Shown here: one piece after another, positions 1 through 12,311 of the stretch
Numbering within the stretch: position 1 is the first letter of the stretch
Layout: every line of letters starts with the position of its first letter
DNA from: Phytophthora colocasiae
Taxonomy: Eukaryota > Oomycota > Peronosporomycetes > Peronosporales > Peronosporaceae
Direction of reading: 5' to 3'
DNA: 64,000 nucleotides
Assembly (NCBI GenBank): GCA_018806915.1
Contig: JAGKQI010000049.1
Coordinates: forward strand, 1,426,001-1,490,000
Position numbers and translations under genes: made by a program
The notes under the pieces: generated by a model
What the model saw: the letters and a program-made list of their open reading frames with translations, nothing else
Databases searched by the model: none
What the model was told of the DNA's origin: nothing

Positions 1-410
1 GTGCTACCGTAGCACCAGGGAGACACGGGCTCACGTTGTTCACGACTGGAAGAAACGGATTCGTGTACGACCAACTACCGAATTGTGGTGATCGCTGGAG
101 GTTGAAATATGAATACTCGTACTGGAATGCGGGGTTTTCAAGCGTGAATTGAACGATGTCACGCTCAACCTTACCGTACGCGTCTTCTGGTAACTAACTC
201 CAGACTTTGCAAGGGCATCGGCATCGTTCGGGCCGTTGAAAATACCGTTTTGCACGCCAGCCATACTGACCTTGTGGTCGTCCATTTCTTCGATCACAGC
301 ACGCGAGATAGCTCCACCTTGCGAGTGAGCAATGAAAATGTAGCCATCTTCAAACGCCGAATGTTCGCACTGCAGCGATAGCCAGCGGGATTTGTGTCAG
401 CAGAGTCTGG
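1..410 (-). pseudogene. Decayed palmitoyl-protein thioesterase fragment
   Basis: The minus strand matches the middle of the thioesterase gene at 51170-52209. It shares the block beginning MIEEMDDH, the AGVQNGIF motif and a PNDAD segment. After that segment the reading frame is lost, although DNA-level similarity continues toward position 1, where the window cuts it. The segment around 365-400 still encodes the start of the region just before the catalytic serine, and it preserves a CCC run that is CC in the 52-kb gene. No complete catalytic triad can be encoded, so I read it as a degraded duplicate. The rest of the copy may lie outside the window. Confidence 0.75.
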
Positions 411-652
411 AAAGACTGGCCGTAACTGGTTCTTTCCTCTGACAGCACGTGCTTTTTTGAAGTTGACTGCTCAATGTTGAAATCTCAATCATGTGATGAA
501 AAGCTATTCATTCTTCAATCCGTCTTAAACCTCACCGCAGTCAGGAAACCGGTGTACCAGTATTGTACCAAAACCTAGGTACCAGAGCAATTAGTGTGTC
601 GCACATAGGTTTTCATAATTGCCTCTCAACCTCAGATCTGCTGGTCATAGCT

Positions 653-1645
653 ATGATCTCGTCTTTGGCTCTACGTCGCGTGCCTCAGGCTTCTCGCCTC
701 TTGCGGTGCCTGTCCGTCTCTTCCGGCTCTTCTTCTTCTCCTTCTGCAGGCTCTACGACGCATTTTGGCTTCCAGCAGGTGCCTGAAGAGGACAAGGAGA
801 GAATGGTGGCAGGTGTTTTCCACAATGTGGCCGAGCGGTACGTCTCTCATAGTTATTATTTCAGCAATATGAACACCTCATAACTTATATTTTTTTGGCA
901 GATACGACGTCATGAACGACTTTATGAGTGGCGGCATGCACCGAGTGTGGAAGGACCAATTCGTGGATACGTTGCACCCTGTGGGACCTTTAAAGTGTCT
1001 GGATGTGGCAGGAGGCACCGGTGATATCGCCTTTCGAATTGCCGAACAACTGGCCAAGTCACCTCGAGGAACTGAAGGATCTGAGATCACTGTGTGTGAT
1101 ATCAACTCTTCGATGCTGCAGGTGGGCGAGGAACGCGCTTCCAAAGTGCTGCCTCATGTGGATCCGTCACTTTTCAACTGGGTGGAGGGAAATGCTGAGC
1201 ACTTGGACTTTGAGGACAACTCGTTCGACGTCTATACGATCGTGTTCGGTATCCGCAATGTTACTCATGTCGACCGAGCGGTCAAAGAAGCCTACCGCGT
1301 GCTCAAACCTGGAGGTCGTTTCATGTGCATGGAGTTCAGCCAAGTACCCAACCCACTCATCCGTCAGTTCTACGACGCTGTACGTATAGATTGGATTGTT
1401 AAGGTGGTGAAATGGTTTCTTACTATGTCCTTTGTCTTGTGTAGTACTCGTTCAACGTGATCCCGTTGCTGGGCGAGAAGGTCGCCAACGACCGTCCGTC
1501 GTATCAATACCTGGTTGAGAGTATCCGTCAATTCCCGCCTCAAGAAAAATTCAAAGCCATGATCGAGGATGCTGGCTTCAAGCGCGTGACGTACACGAAC
1601 TTCACGTTCGGTGTGACTGCCATGCACTCGGGTTTCAAGTTCTAA
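653..1645 (+). CDS. COQ5: Ubiquinone biosynthesis C-methyltransferase, mitochondrial (COQ5/UbiE family)
   Basis: Three exons, 653-837, 902-1379 and 1445-1645, with introns of 64 and 65 nt bounded by GT-AG, give about 287 aa. The ATG at 653 starts an Arg/Ser-rich, acid-free leader typical of a mitochondrial presequence. The body shows the class I SAM-binding motif [13 protein letters not shown], then the UbiE signatures [14 protein letters not shown] and the C-terminal [10 protein letters not shown] block, which is only continuous after splicing. In the family, the enzyme methylates the C5 position of the polyprenyl benzoquinol ring in coenzyme Q synthesis on the matrix side of the inner membrane. 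The gene is intact and converges with the TPR gene about 290 bp downstream. Confidence 0.93.
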
Positions 1646-1938
1646 AGCAGACAGCCGTAACAGCTTCAATTCGACTAGAGAAAGCGTGTTTTCGAGTAAG
1701 TGTTCAATCTGTACTTGAGATTTGGAGGTAGGATACATCTTCTTAGACGATGTTTTCAAAATAAGCCAATGCTACAGAAACGTACAGTTGAAGTATTTTA
1801 CATTTAAACGTGTGGAAGACTTAGTCCATTACGGCAAGTATGTCATCGACCAGGTGCTGAATTATGGACGGCAAATTTACTAATCCACTCAGTATTGGTT
1901 AACACGAACGATGCTGCTATCTGGCCAATGCAAGCTTT

Positions 1939-3975
1939 TTATTTCTTCATCTCCACGTTCCCCCCTTTCAATTTTGCAGTGAGAATGGCTCGATTGTGAC
2001 GAGAATACGAGTTCTGGGGGTCGAGCACTAGCACTTGAGAATAATCTGCGATGGCCTCTTGAAAGCGTTGCATCTTTGCAAGCGAGTAGGCTCGGTTACT
2101 GAGTGTTCTCGTGTTTTGTGGATCGATGCCAAGTGCCGTCGTGTAATCTGCCACAGCTTCCTTAAAGCGACGCAGCTTCCGAAGTGCATATCCTCGGTTG
2201 TTGTATGCAGCAACATTGTGTGGTTCAAGTGCCAGAGCAGCTCCGTAGTCAATGACAGCTTCTTCAAAACGGCCCATGTTGCGAAGACAGTAGCCCCGAT
2301 TGTGATAAAATACAGCACTACGGGGATCCAACGCGAGAGCCTTGGCAAAATCTTCCAGTGCTTCTTCGTGCCGTCCTAGTTGATCGTAGCATAGGCCGCG
2401 GCTGTTGTAACTCGATACAGAACGAGGCTGGAGTGCAATGGCACGGTCAAAGTCAGCGATGGCTCTGGTCGTGTCCTTGATCTTGTCAAAAGTACTTCCT
2501 CGATTGTGGTAAGCGTTCGCGTTTTCTGGTTCGACTCGTAGCGCGGTCGTGTAGTCTTGTACTGCTTCCTCATATCGACCAAGCTTGTCGTACGAGTATG
2601 CTCGGTTATACAGCGATTTGAAGTGATCCGGATTAAATTCAATTGCGCGAGAGTAGTCTGCGATTGCCAGCTCAAAATTGCCTTGTTTGCGGTGACAAAA
2701 GCCTCGGTTGTGGTAAAAATCAGCGTTCGTTGGTAGCAACTCAATTGCTCTGGTGAAGTCAGCGAGAGCTCCTTGATAATCTCCGCTTCGGTCGAGAGAA
2801 ATTCCTCGGTTGTAGAGCGCGAACGCATTGTGCGGTTCCATCTTTAGTGCTTGCGTGTAGTCCTCCACAGCGGCATCAAAACGTCGCATTTTATCGTAGA
2901 CGAAGCCACGATTGAAGAAAGCTTTAAAATGCTGAGGATTCAGCTGAATCGCACGTGAATACTCGTCTGCTGCAGCCTGAAAGTTGCCTTCCTGACGGTA
3001 CTGAAAACCTTTTGCATGATGCACTTCAGCTTGTTCTAAAGCTGAAGTATTCAAAACCTTATCATCCCCATTTCCTCTTGGTTCGGTGTTAAGAACTCTC
3101 TTTCGTTCAACTGTAGATCCCAACAAGGTCGCTGGAGACGGAGGTAAACGACTCGCAACTTGTGTCGTAGGTATGGCGTTTGCTGCTGCTGACGTTACAG
3201 TGAGCTTTGGAAAACCCTGTAGCTGAGAATCTGCAAAAAATGCTCGTGAAGATCCACCTTTATCTTCTTGGCGAAAATCACCATCGGCGTTATTGTCACG
3301 TTCTGCAGATAATGCGGATGTCGCCTTTTGTGTGTTCATATTTTTTTCCTTCAACCGCTGGGAAAAACTGAAGACATTGCTGGAACTTTCATCTTGTTGT
3401 TGCTTCTGTCGCTGTAGCTGCTGCCGAGAAAGCGTTGCAGACCGATGCAACTCCTGCTGATGCTTTTGCTGGAGTTTTAGCTTTTTATCCTTCAGTAATG
3501 CGAAATTGTAGTCGTCAATTGCTCGTACAAAATCACCCTGGGAGTTGTAACAGGAAGCTCGGGCATACGCAGCATTCACATGCTCGGGGTTAATCTGTAG
3601 TGTTCGAGAGAAATCTCGTATCGCTAGTTCCACTTTGTCCATCTTGGAGTAGGCCAGCCCACGTGTGTAAAATGCCGTGGCATTAGCATTGTCCAGTGCC
3701 ACCACCTCGCTGAGATCTCGGATTGTCTGTTCGTAGTTAGCCTGCTTGAAGAGTGCTTGCCCACGTGCTAGCAGCACCTTGACGTCTTTCGGTTCGCGTA
3801 CGAGATGGCTGGTAGATGTGTCAATTACGTGTTGTAGATCTGTAGACTGACGGTAGTAGTATGTTCGATTGGGATGACTTTGAGCCGCCTTCTCCGTTCC
3901 CAGAAAGTCTTTGCGCTTCAGCAGCACAGGTTTACCACCTAACGCTTCTACATCCACTTCAGGTTTGGATGTCAT
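1939..3975 (-). CDS. Tetratricopeptide-repeat protein, 678 aa
   Basis: Single-exon gene on the minus strand. Residues about 60-165 carry two or three TPR units. Residues about 165-320 form a Gln/Ser-rich, low-complexity linker, and residues about 325-665 carry roughly ten more 34-residue TPRs with regularly spaced motifs such as AFYTRG, FYHNRG and AYNNRG. No signal peptide or membrane segment is evident, so a cytosolic or nuclear scaffold role is likely. TPR arrays of this kind bind partner proteins, but nothing in the sequence names the partner. The frame is intact. It lies tail-to-tail with COQ5 and head-to-tail with the DCAF1-like gene. Confidence 0.85.
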   Translation of the reverse strand: MTSKPEVDVEALGGKPVLLKRKDFLGTEKAAQSHPNRTYYYRQSTDLQHVIDTSTSHLVREPKDVKVLLARGQALFKQANYEQTIRDLSEVVALDNANATAFYTRGLAYSKMDKVELAIRDFSRTLQINPEHVNAAYARASCYNSQGDFVRAIDDYNFALLKDKKLKLQQKHQQELHRSATLSRQQLQRQKQQQDESSSNVFSFSQRLKEKNMNTQKATSALSAERDNNADGDFRQEDKGGSSRAFFADSQLQGFPKLTVTSAAANAIPTTQVASRLPPSPATLLGSTVERKRVLNTEPRGNGDDKVLNTSALEQAEVHHAKGFQYRQEGNFQAAADEYSRAIQLNPQHFKAFFNRGFVYDKMRRFDAAVEDYTQALKMEPHNAFALYNRGISLDRSGDYQGALADFTRAIELLPTNADFYHNRGFCHRKQGNFELAIADYSRAIEFNPDHFKSLYNRAYSYDKLGRYEEAVQDYTTALRVEPENANAYHNRGSTFDKIKDTTRAIADFDRAIALQPRSVSSYNSRGLCYDQLGRHEEALEDFAKALALDPRSAVFYHNRGYCLRNMGRFEEAVIDYGAALALEPHNVAAYNNRGYALRKLRRFKEAVADYTTALGIDPQNTRTLSNRAYSLAKMQRFQEAIADYSQVLVLDPQNSYSRHNRAILTAKLKGGNVEMKK

Positions 3976-4187
3976 GCTGGGATGTTAGTTAAATACTTCG
4001 AAGTAAATTATAAAGCCTTGGTACAGGTTGGTGTTCGTTTCGGCGAACTACTGTGGATAAATTGGGACTCTTTGCATGACCTGCAGAAACTGTATACCAA
4101 CGACAATCAGTCAAAAAGATAAAACCCACATAATATTACCTTCTTGCACGTTGGGCCTTCACATCGTACTCACAGTCTGTCTCTAAA

Positions 4188-7100
4188 TTACTCGTCCTCT
4201 TCAACGTCATCTTCGTCGCTCGAGTATTGGCCGTGAACGTCATAGTATGTAGTATCGGGGAGCTCCAATAAATAGCCAAGATCATGCGTCGATAGAATGG
4301 ATCCGTTGCCATCTTCATCACCACTTTCTTCTTCTATAGAAAAGATATGAGTAGCAGCGTCCTCATCGCTTCCGTCTTCAGCCTCCTCGTCCGTCGAGCT
4401 ATCATCTCCATCCGAGTCAGACTCGGACGTCTCCTCGTCACTCTCATCTGTGTCACCCTCATCTTCATCACTGGAGCTTTCGTCATCGTATTCGTCATCA
4501 TCCAGCGTATCTGACTCCATCTTCTCCATCCTCTGCATCTGAGTCGTCCTCGGCAGGGCGCTTCCGCCCGATGTCATAGAGACGGCAAATAGAATCGTCG
4601 TCATCAACGTCGCCAGCTTCCAAGTAACGCCCTTCCACAACTGACAGCACCGTGCTGTTAGTGTTCAAACTAATGTCGAACACAGGACGGCCCAGATCGA
4701 TTGTTGTTATATCCTTGTAGTCACGGGCATCCAGCACACGGAACCAGGACTTCAACTTGGTTTTCCTGCGCTCCAAATACTCGCCCTGGTTTTATACATC
4801 AAGAACACGTTAACCTTACTCACACAACTATCTCAACACAAGAAACTTCTTACCCCAGCATACGGATAGTACGCAAACAGCACACTGCCAGAAGGGTTAA
4901 ATTTGATGCTGCACTTGTCCAACGCAGGCACCATGCGCAATAAGCGATACGTACGAAGGTCCCACACGGCTGAATTCACGATCACCTCGTTTCCGTTGGG
5001 ATGGAAAAACCCACAGCCGACGTTTGACAGCTTGTCAAACTTGTATAACGCGCGCGTTGGAATACGAGCATCCCACAGCATTCCATCCGTAAGAATGGTT
5101 CCATCGCACGGCGAGAAACAGCAATTAGTTTCGGCGCCGTAATCATTTGAGCGCATCGAGTCTTTCAAGTCGCACATCACGTCTCCAGTTGCGATGTCCA
5201 GCACGACTGCACCTTTGACAGATAAACCTGGTCCGTCAAAGCCGGCTTCATCGGTAGAACGGGCATCAAGAGCAACAATTCTGTCTCCGAAGTGATTAAA
5301 CTGAGGGCGGAGGCCACCTTGGAACCGCCATCGCTCTACCAGTGAGCTCATGTCATTTGCGTCCCACAGTGCAATCTCATTTACACCAAGTTCTGAAAGA
5401 GCCACTGCCCCTGTTAATATCAGTCGACTTTGGGGGCCCATGGACGTAGCTTCGTTCGTTTCCAAGTTCACGATAGCACTTGATGGAGAATGGCAGGTCC
5501 ATTCTTCCACAACTTCATCAGACTCGATATGGAATTGACGCAGTTCTCCATCATGATTTCCGATCAACATGTCTTGCTGGTCTTGGCCGAAAAACCGAGC
5601 GACGCTTACTCCACCCCACGCGAATGAACCAACATGGGATCCTACAGTTCGACCAGGTCGGTAGCGACTGAAAACGTATCGATCAATTCCAGCATCTGCA
5701 TAATAAGACGAGAAAGCTGATGGCCCACTGCGATATCCCGTGCGACAGCGAGATAAAACTCTTGTGCAAATACTTAGGTTCGACGATGAGGTTGTTGGAT
5801 CCGGACAGCGATGTTGCGATCCCTTGCTCAGCAGCTTAAACGGCGGTACAGTCGTAACTGGGTTGGCACACTGGCGGTGCTGCTCTCTCAAATAATGCGT
5901 GATGATTTCGTCCAACTTGCTTGATTCAGACACGGGGGCAGTTTCATTGTTTGCGCTCCATCGTGTATTTATCGGGAGCTTTTGGAGAGCTTCTGAGCAA
6001 GCTGTCTCGACGACAACGCGCGGAGATGTTACCGACTGTGTTGGAGCAGGCTCTTGGAAGAGATGTGGCTTCTGGATTGCGTGCCACATTCGTTTTCTGG
6101 AGTGATGGACCGGCGCCGATATTTTCCCTTGCCCAGTTGATGACCGAGTCATTTTTACTGATGGACGTAAGCCCTCCCCAACCTGAATCTTTTTCAACTC
6201 CGGTACAATTGATCCCAAAGAAGAAACTCGTTGCAGCTTCTTCGGACGCGGCGTCTCATCTCCACTTAAATACCCACTATCACGTCGAGTCAATACTGTC
6301 GACGGCATTTCTTGATTGACTAGTGTTTGCGGCTTCTTTCGAGGTGTTAACTTTTTATCCGCAGCTTTACTTCCCGTTACCGATTGCTCCATCAGCACGA
6401 GCAGGATGTGCATCACCCGCTGATGAAATCTTCCTAGTGTTTTCAACAGTAATATTGGCTTCGTCAACGAGAGCAGAAGCTGCGACGTGTAAACCCTTTG
6501 TGACTAGATGATCATGAATCAGCCTCAGTAGCTCGTTCTCGTCATAAGAAATCTTGGTGTTCGCAACGATACTTGCCTTTTCAATTTTCCTCACCGTGGG
6601 GTCTGTGGCTTCATTGATAACCACGTTAGACGCTCGATGCGTCACATGTGAAATCAGATCCAATGCGGATTCTCGGAAGCGGACGTGAATGTCAGCGTTC
6701 TCCTCCAGCACAGGGTCGCTTCGAATCATATCTGACAGTAGCTGCCCGACTTGCATCTTCTCAAGAATCTGAGAAATATGACGGTCGCGTGATAGTCCCA
6801 GCAATGCTCTAGTTGCCAACAGTCGAATAGCATCCGCGTTTTGAACAGAGCGCTTATACCGAAGCAGGTAAACACACACCTTTATCGCATTGCGTTCACG
6901 CGCCAACTTTCGCACAGGTCTCAACATCTTGTCATCCTTAGCCTTAGAGCAGCAGTTTGAACTGTTATCCGAGGTATCTTGGTCGACTGCGTTTGGGCTT
7001 GGGCGTTGGGATTGGTCATCCTTTTTTGTTCGCATACTTCTAGCTGTCAGAGTGTATTGTCGAATATCCTTGTAGGGGTGTTGCCAGCAGTCTTCATGGT

Positions 7101-9532
7101 GAGGAGGAGATACGCAGATGCAAAACACACGGAGAGCATCACGCACCAATTCTGAGTCTCTGGGGTTGTTGCTCATCGCAATATCCAGCAAGATAGCCAT
7201 ACCGAGCTGCTTAGTAGCGCTACCCTCCTCCAGGGATACTTCTGTCGAGCACACTTCATTCGCCAGAGATGGAACCACCAGAGTTAGCACTGAAGTGCAT
7301 CCAAACAAAACTGTGCACGTTCTGCGGTCCATACCCGGATAGATGAAGAGCTACCATCCAAGTCCGTGTTTTGCATCACCGAGCACATTAATGCCACCAC
7401 TTCCAGAAGAACCAGAATCCCGCGTAGATGACTTAGCTTTGCCGCGGGAGGCCACATCCCACCTCCTGGGCCAGTTGCGGCAGACCACGAGTTGTTTGAA
7501 TTACCACTGCTGGCGCTGAAACGGTACTTTTCATAAAATACCATGTTTTGCTCGTGGGTTTTGTCGTCCAGATCGATTGGTTTTGACCACGTGATTTTTG
7601 GAACCCGAGCAGGGATACGAGACGCAGCCGTTGCCGCCGTTAACACTGGCGTTGTGCTAGACTGCCGATTCGACGGGTGATTAAGCTGGGCCAGCTTTCT
7701 TCGAAGTCTATGGGTCACTAGAGCCATGTGCATACGTACATATTGACGCAAGCACAAACATGCATCTTGAGCAAGCTGCCTTTGAGCTGCAGATTTTGGA
7801 CGGTTGCCCACCCTGATAATATTCAACACGGTGTAAAGCCCATTGTGCTTTTCGAAGTAGTCGAGAATCACCTTAAAACTCAGCGTTAAGCTGAAAATAC
7901 CACTGCGTTTTGTCTTGCTCGATCGTTGGGGCTTGAAAGTAAAGTAAATGCGGCAGACAGCATGTTATCAGGGTTCATGACAACAAGACGTTCGATAACA
8001 GCTGAGGACGAAGCGAATCCATGCAAACACATCGACAAACTGCGATCCAGTAGACCCACCTGACCAGCAGCTTGCTGGAGATTAAATACTGTGAACAGGA
8101 GATCTACACCCCCAGTTTCAACCAAAGAGAACGCAAACTTCTTGTGCGCGAGAAAATGCGATGTTAGTGTCATCGTATGCGATATCACAGCGGGATTCTT
8201 GCTGTGCAAGAATGTAATAATCGTCCCGACGATGTCTTCTTTCAGCGCTGGAGCAAAAATCTCCAAATATTCTCCCATAGATCCAAGGCAGTCCAGAGTA
8301 TACAACAGCTCCAACATCACCAGCCGTTTGAAATCCTCTTCGTGAAGTTCAGGACTCGGCATCATGATGGCTCCATCTTCTCCATAATTTCCTACACCAT
8401 CTTCTTCATTTCCTGTGATAGGGAGCGATGGCTGATTTGGAACCGTAGCAGGTGGCTCCTCTTCAGCTTCCATACCTGCATCAGCCTCTGCATTCTCGCT
8501 GTGTTCGTTTCCATGACTTGGTGCTCGGTTTCCAATATCCGAATATTTACGCTTCAACGATCGTTGAGGTGTTGTCGATTTCGTCAGTCCAGTGCCTCCA
8601 CTGTTTGCTGTCTTTTTATGACGAGAAGTAGTAAGCCGAAGATGATCCTGAATGTACTTGACTGCCTGCTGTCGTTCCTTCTCCAACTTAGAAGCAAACA
8701 TCCTCGCCCGCTTCAGCAACTTCACCGGCGTGTCATTATTCACCACTGCATCTGCAACTGAACGATCTCGCAGTCCCACAGACAAAAGGCCCGTAGCGTA
8801 ACACCTCAATCCTGGATCCGCGACGGTAGCAAACCCACACACACGTTCAAGCATTTCATCATCATCATCCATCACTCGGACAATTGCTCGGCTGTTAACA
8901 GGGACTGTAGCTAATAACAACCGACAGGTTGCTGCCTTGACGCGGTTTATACTCAGATCTGATAGTTTCCCTTCCAGCTTTGCAACACACAAGTGAGTCA
9001 AGTTTCCTACGCAAAGCAAACCTCAACCGTACCATGGAATAAAAATCATCATTCTGTTCCAGTACTTGCAGCAAATTGCCAATCAAATGTCCTGCAAATA
9101 GTAATAAAACCCAAAAGACCCACATCAGTCTAAACAAAAACAAAATATCAACCCACACTTCAACCTCACCGTCACGTCGATAAGGAGACGATCGCTCCTT
9201 TCGGAAATTAGTTTCCACTTCTTCCAATGTCTCGGCAATCCTGTAAAATGAAGCATATACACAGCATTATGGCATATTTACGCGTTAAGTCCGATTCCGC
9301 ACTGACATTCATTCCGCACGCACATGTTGAGCTTCGTGATGACCTCGTCGTCTGAGAGTGCAGGAACGCCCGGGTCTGTCCGAGTGAGCTCCTGCGACAA
9401 ATGATACACACGCGCTTCCAGTGGATGCAGAAGTTCCTCAGCACTCACCACCATGGACTCGCGGTGAGAGCGCGATGGCGACTCCATCCTCAGACTCAGA
9501 TCTTTCCAAAGAGTGAATGGTGTGCGGGACAT
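4188..9532 (-). CDS. DCAF1 (VprBP)-like CUL4-DDB1 substrate receptor, frame-disrupted
   Basis: Minus-strand gene starting at 9532. Supported introns are 9323-9241, 9169-9092 and 4853-4786. The order of blocks matches DCAF1: an armadillo-like N-terminal half, a LisH motif near 6480-6560 (ENELLRLIHDHLVTKGLH), a conserved YLREQHRQCANP segment, WD40-type repeats with HPNGNEVI and WDLRTY, a CRLYDIGRKR segment, and a long Asp/Glu/Ser-rich acidic tail. In other eukaryotes DCAF1 recruits substrates to the CUL4-DDB1 ubiquitin ligase. The frame changes, without room for a normal intron, near 9020, 7880, 7290, 6400 and 4540. The gene is therefore either decaying or affected by sequencing indels. The family call is secure; functionality is not. 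Confidence 0.85.
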
Positions 9533-9592
9533 AATTGTTGTCAGATGCCTGCTATTTTCTATACGACCTCTTTATATAAGGTATAACGAATG

Positions 9593-9702
9593 GTCTAGAA
9601 CGTGATAGGGGAAAGTCCCCGGACTCGAACGCCTGCCAAGTGCGTGGCTTTGTGGTGCGTACACCAGTGGACCACCAGGAGGCCCGTCTAGAAGGTGATA
9701 GG
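9593..9702 (-). repeat. tRNA-like short insertion flanked by 17-bp direct repeats
   Basis: A 76-bp segment (9610-9685) lies between near-identical 17-bp direct repeats at 9593-9609 and 9686-9702 (one mismatch). On the minus strand it carries a box A-like TGGTCCACTGG (9674-9664) and a box B-like GTTCGAGTC (9630-9622), 33 nt apart as in tRNA genes. The acceptor and T stems do not pair well, so I do not call a working tRNA. A retroposed tRNA pseudogene or very short SINE with target-site duplication fits best. Confidence 0.55.
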
Positions 9703-11949
9703 AATTCACGGCTGCAACTTGGCTCGCGAGTCGCGACAAGTCGCTGTACACAACTGATACCCCACGAAGTTTGTCACTCCTACCTCTGCAACCATTCCAG
9801 TTGCCAACACAAGTATTAAGCTCTGTTGTAGCGTAGTTGCTTCTTCTAAACTGGTTCTACGTATCCGCCAGTCATTTCAGGGTCAAGACGAGCAATAACA
9901 TCACGAACCTCCTCAAGCTTAAAAAATCCGTCCACCACGCGATCTACTGCAGAGATAATCGGTGTATTCCTCTTGCAAATGGCGTTGTAGCTACGATGTT
10001 GCATTTGCCTAGTTTAGTACTTCGAAGTAAGTTGTAGTGTACAGGGTTACTTTCTCTATACGGTTTTTGTGCAAACATCTCGTCTTCAAGTGCAGAAGAT
10101 AAAATGTCCAGTACATGCTAGTAATGGATAAAGAAGAGGGAACGAGGCTACTGTACTGTATGCATTTGCCTTGTCTACTGGTACCTGCCTGTACTACATG
10201 TAGTGTATTTTGATGGCGGGTCATTGACGATCCACTTTCGCAAACGGCTTGTGTCCGTCCCTGGATAGCGGTCTCAAGTTGAGACTCCCAACATGTTGTC
10301 GGATCAGCGCCGACTGGTATTGAGCACATTGTACACCCTTACACGGTAAATCCATAACGGAGATGTATTAATACACCGATCGACAGAATGCATGAACCAC
10401 TTTCCCGCAGGTGCAAAGTCTGTCCTGCGTGTGTAGACTGGTTATGTGAGAACGAATTAATAACGATTTTGGTAAAAGATAGAGAGCACCTGTATTTGCA
10501 CTAAAAAATGGTTTTAAGTGCCTTGTTAAATGCACTAGTGACGGCCTGTGGTGGCAACCTCCTCTGCCTCCTGCAATACTGTCGCGGGTGGTGGGGTCTG
10601 CGAGGACTCCTCGTCAGCTGCCTCCATTTTATCGAGTGGCTGGTGAAGACCTCCGTTTTATCGAGTGGCTAGTGGAGTTTTATTTTAGCGATTGAACGCT
10701 GCGACGGGTGATTTGATTGGTTGATAACAATATGTGTACACAATTCTATATCACAGGCGCCCTTTTTATATGGACCATGCATTCTGTCGATCGGTGTACA
10801 TGTATGTAGTACATGTATAACACATGTAATAACTACTAGTACAGTATGGTACATGTAGTGTTTTCAAAACATTATGTGCAACTTTGTCGCTTGTTTACAT
10901 ACATACGGAACTTTTGTGACGAACCTGCTTCCCTTGTTCGCTAGGGACGTATAGCTGACAATGCTGCGCTGCGCTGTCTCGCCGGTTCTTCTTTATTGCA
11001 GGGCTTCCTAGCTAACTTCAACACACTTCAGCACCGTACGGGCTCAGTTCACCTGCGCCGGAACTTCGTTCCTATTTATATTCAATACACTTAAGCTTTC
11101 GCCTTTGCGTTCAACTTCGTCCGTCCGTCCGCTCCGCTTACTCGTTCACTTCGTTCGTCCGTCCGTTCAACTCGTTTACTTCGCTCTTCGTTCGTCGATG
11201 GAGTCGCAATGGCCAATTGCTTCTCGTCGTCGTCGCAAATTGCGGAGTACGCTGGTCGTGGTAAATTCCAAAGTGAGCTATTCCCCAGCGCTCGCCTTCA
11301 TCGTCTCTCCGTCCAGTCGTCCTTGGCTTCACTCAGTGAATGCGATCCACTTCACCGTAGCCGTCGTCACCCAAGATCTTCGCCACATTTTAACAAGCGT
11401 TCACCAATCACGTTCCTTGCTGCTAACTTCCCGCCGCCGTTCCGTCATAACATCAGTCAGTGGTCGTCGTCTAGCACCACTATCTTCAACATGAGGCGTC
11501 TGTCGAGCATTCTTGGCATCTGCGTCCAGCAAAACGCCATTAACCGTCATCTCTCCTTCAACGTGTAGCCTCATCCTGTTATACTTTGTAAGCAGTTGAG
11601 GGACAGGACTCGTTATAATCTGCCAAGTAAAGATGGAGTCTGCATGCAAATGGCAAGGTTACATGTATACGAAATACAACAGTTCGATTTAAACATCAGG
11701 TCATAAAATGCAGCTGAAGGTTATCGGTTATTCTTTATTGAGGCAGAAAACTGTACTTGCAAGCAAGTCAATTAAATATAAATCACTTGAAATGTGAAAT
11801 GGCGCTCGAAAGGTTTATCAATGTTTCTGAAATGACGTTAGGCTGAAGTGACGCACATGAACGAAAACAGAGATCCAATTCAAGCATGCGCGGCCGAAGT
11901 GGTTGTCTTAGTATACATTACTCGGCGATGTGTTCTCTTCTCGTATTGA
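9703..11949. other. Intergenic region, no supported gene
   Basis: About 2.2 kb separates the DCAF1-like promoter from the first duplicated arm. Small open frames exist, for example 11401-11649 on the minus strand and 11105-11494 on the plus strand, but I see no domain or conserved motif. There is a short direct repeat of TTTTATCGAGTGGCT near 10627 and 10652, and an ACATGT-rich patch around 10795-10860. The stretch 10920-11200 is pyrimidine-rich on the plus strand (TTCGTCCGTCCGT-type runs). It could hold decayed transposon or LTR sequence, but I found no matching partner in the window. Confidence 0.5.
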
Positions 11950-12311
11950 AAACTAATCAGCGCACATACAGGCCCATGATCGCATTTTTTTTTGAAAAAT
12001 GCTATGTATGTGTACTCTCTGGAACTCTGGAATCCAGACTGGATCTTAGGATCTATCCTAGGCTTTGCCTAAGCTTATGGAATACAACTCACACTTGGTG
12101 TTATAGAACATGCACCGGTGTCTCATCGACCGTAGTTGCTCGTACCGGTAACCGCCATACGGAGTTCGAGCGTAATCTGTAAATTACAGACTGTAATGGA
12201 ATGCGCCGATGAGAGTAAACCTCCTGCTGAGCAAGCTGCTCCGCTCAATCTCCATTCACATTTCCAAACTCGCCAGCTACAAGCGACGTCAAGCTAAGAA
12301 CCTTCTGCAGG

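Noticed and set aside
1370..1759. Minus-strand frame of 129 aa over COQ5 exon 3
   Set aside because: It is antisense to a confidently spliced conserved gene.
7870..7900. A 29-nt intron in the DCAF1-like gene
   Set aside because: It would join the frames but is about half the minimum intron length seen elsewhere; an indel is as likely.
8994..9030. A 26-nt intron in the DCAF1-like gene
   Set aside because: GT and AG are present, but removal leads straight to a stop, and the length is far below that of the other introns here (58 nt or more).
9610..9685. Functional tRNA gene
   Set aside because: Promoter boxes are present, but acceptor and T stems do not pair, and the segment sits inside direct repeats like an insertion.
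11105..11649. Overlapping short frames on both strands as genes
   Set aside because: No motif, no start context, low-complexity CGT/TTC runs, and no homologue elsewhere in the window.
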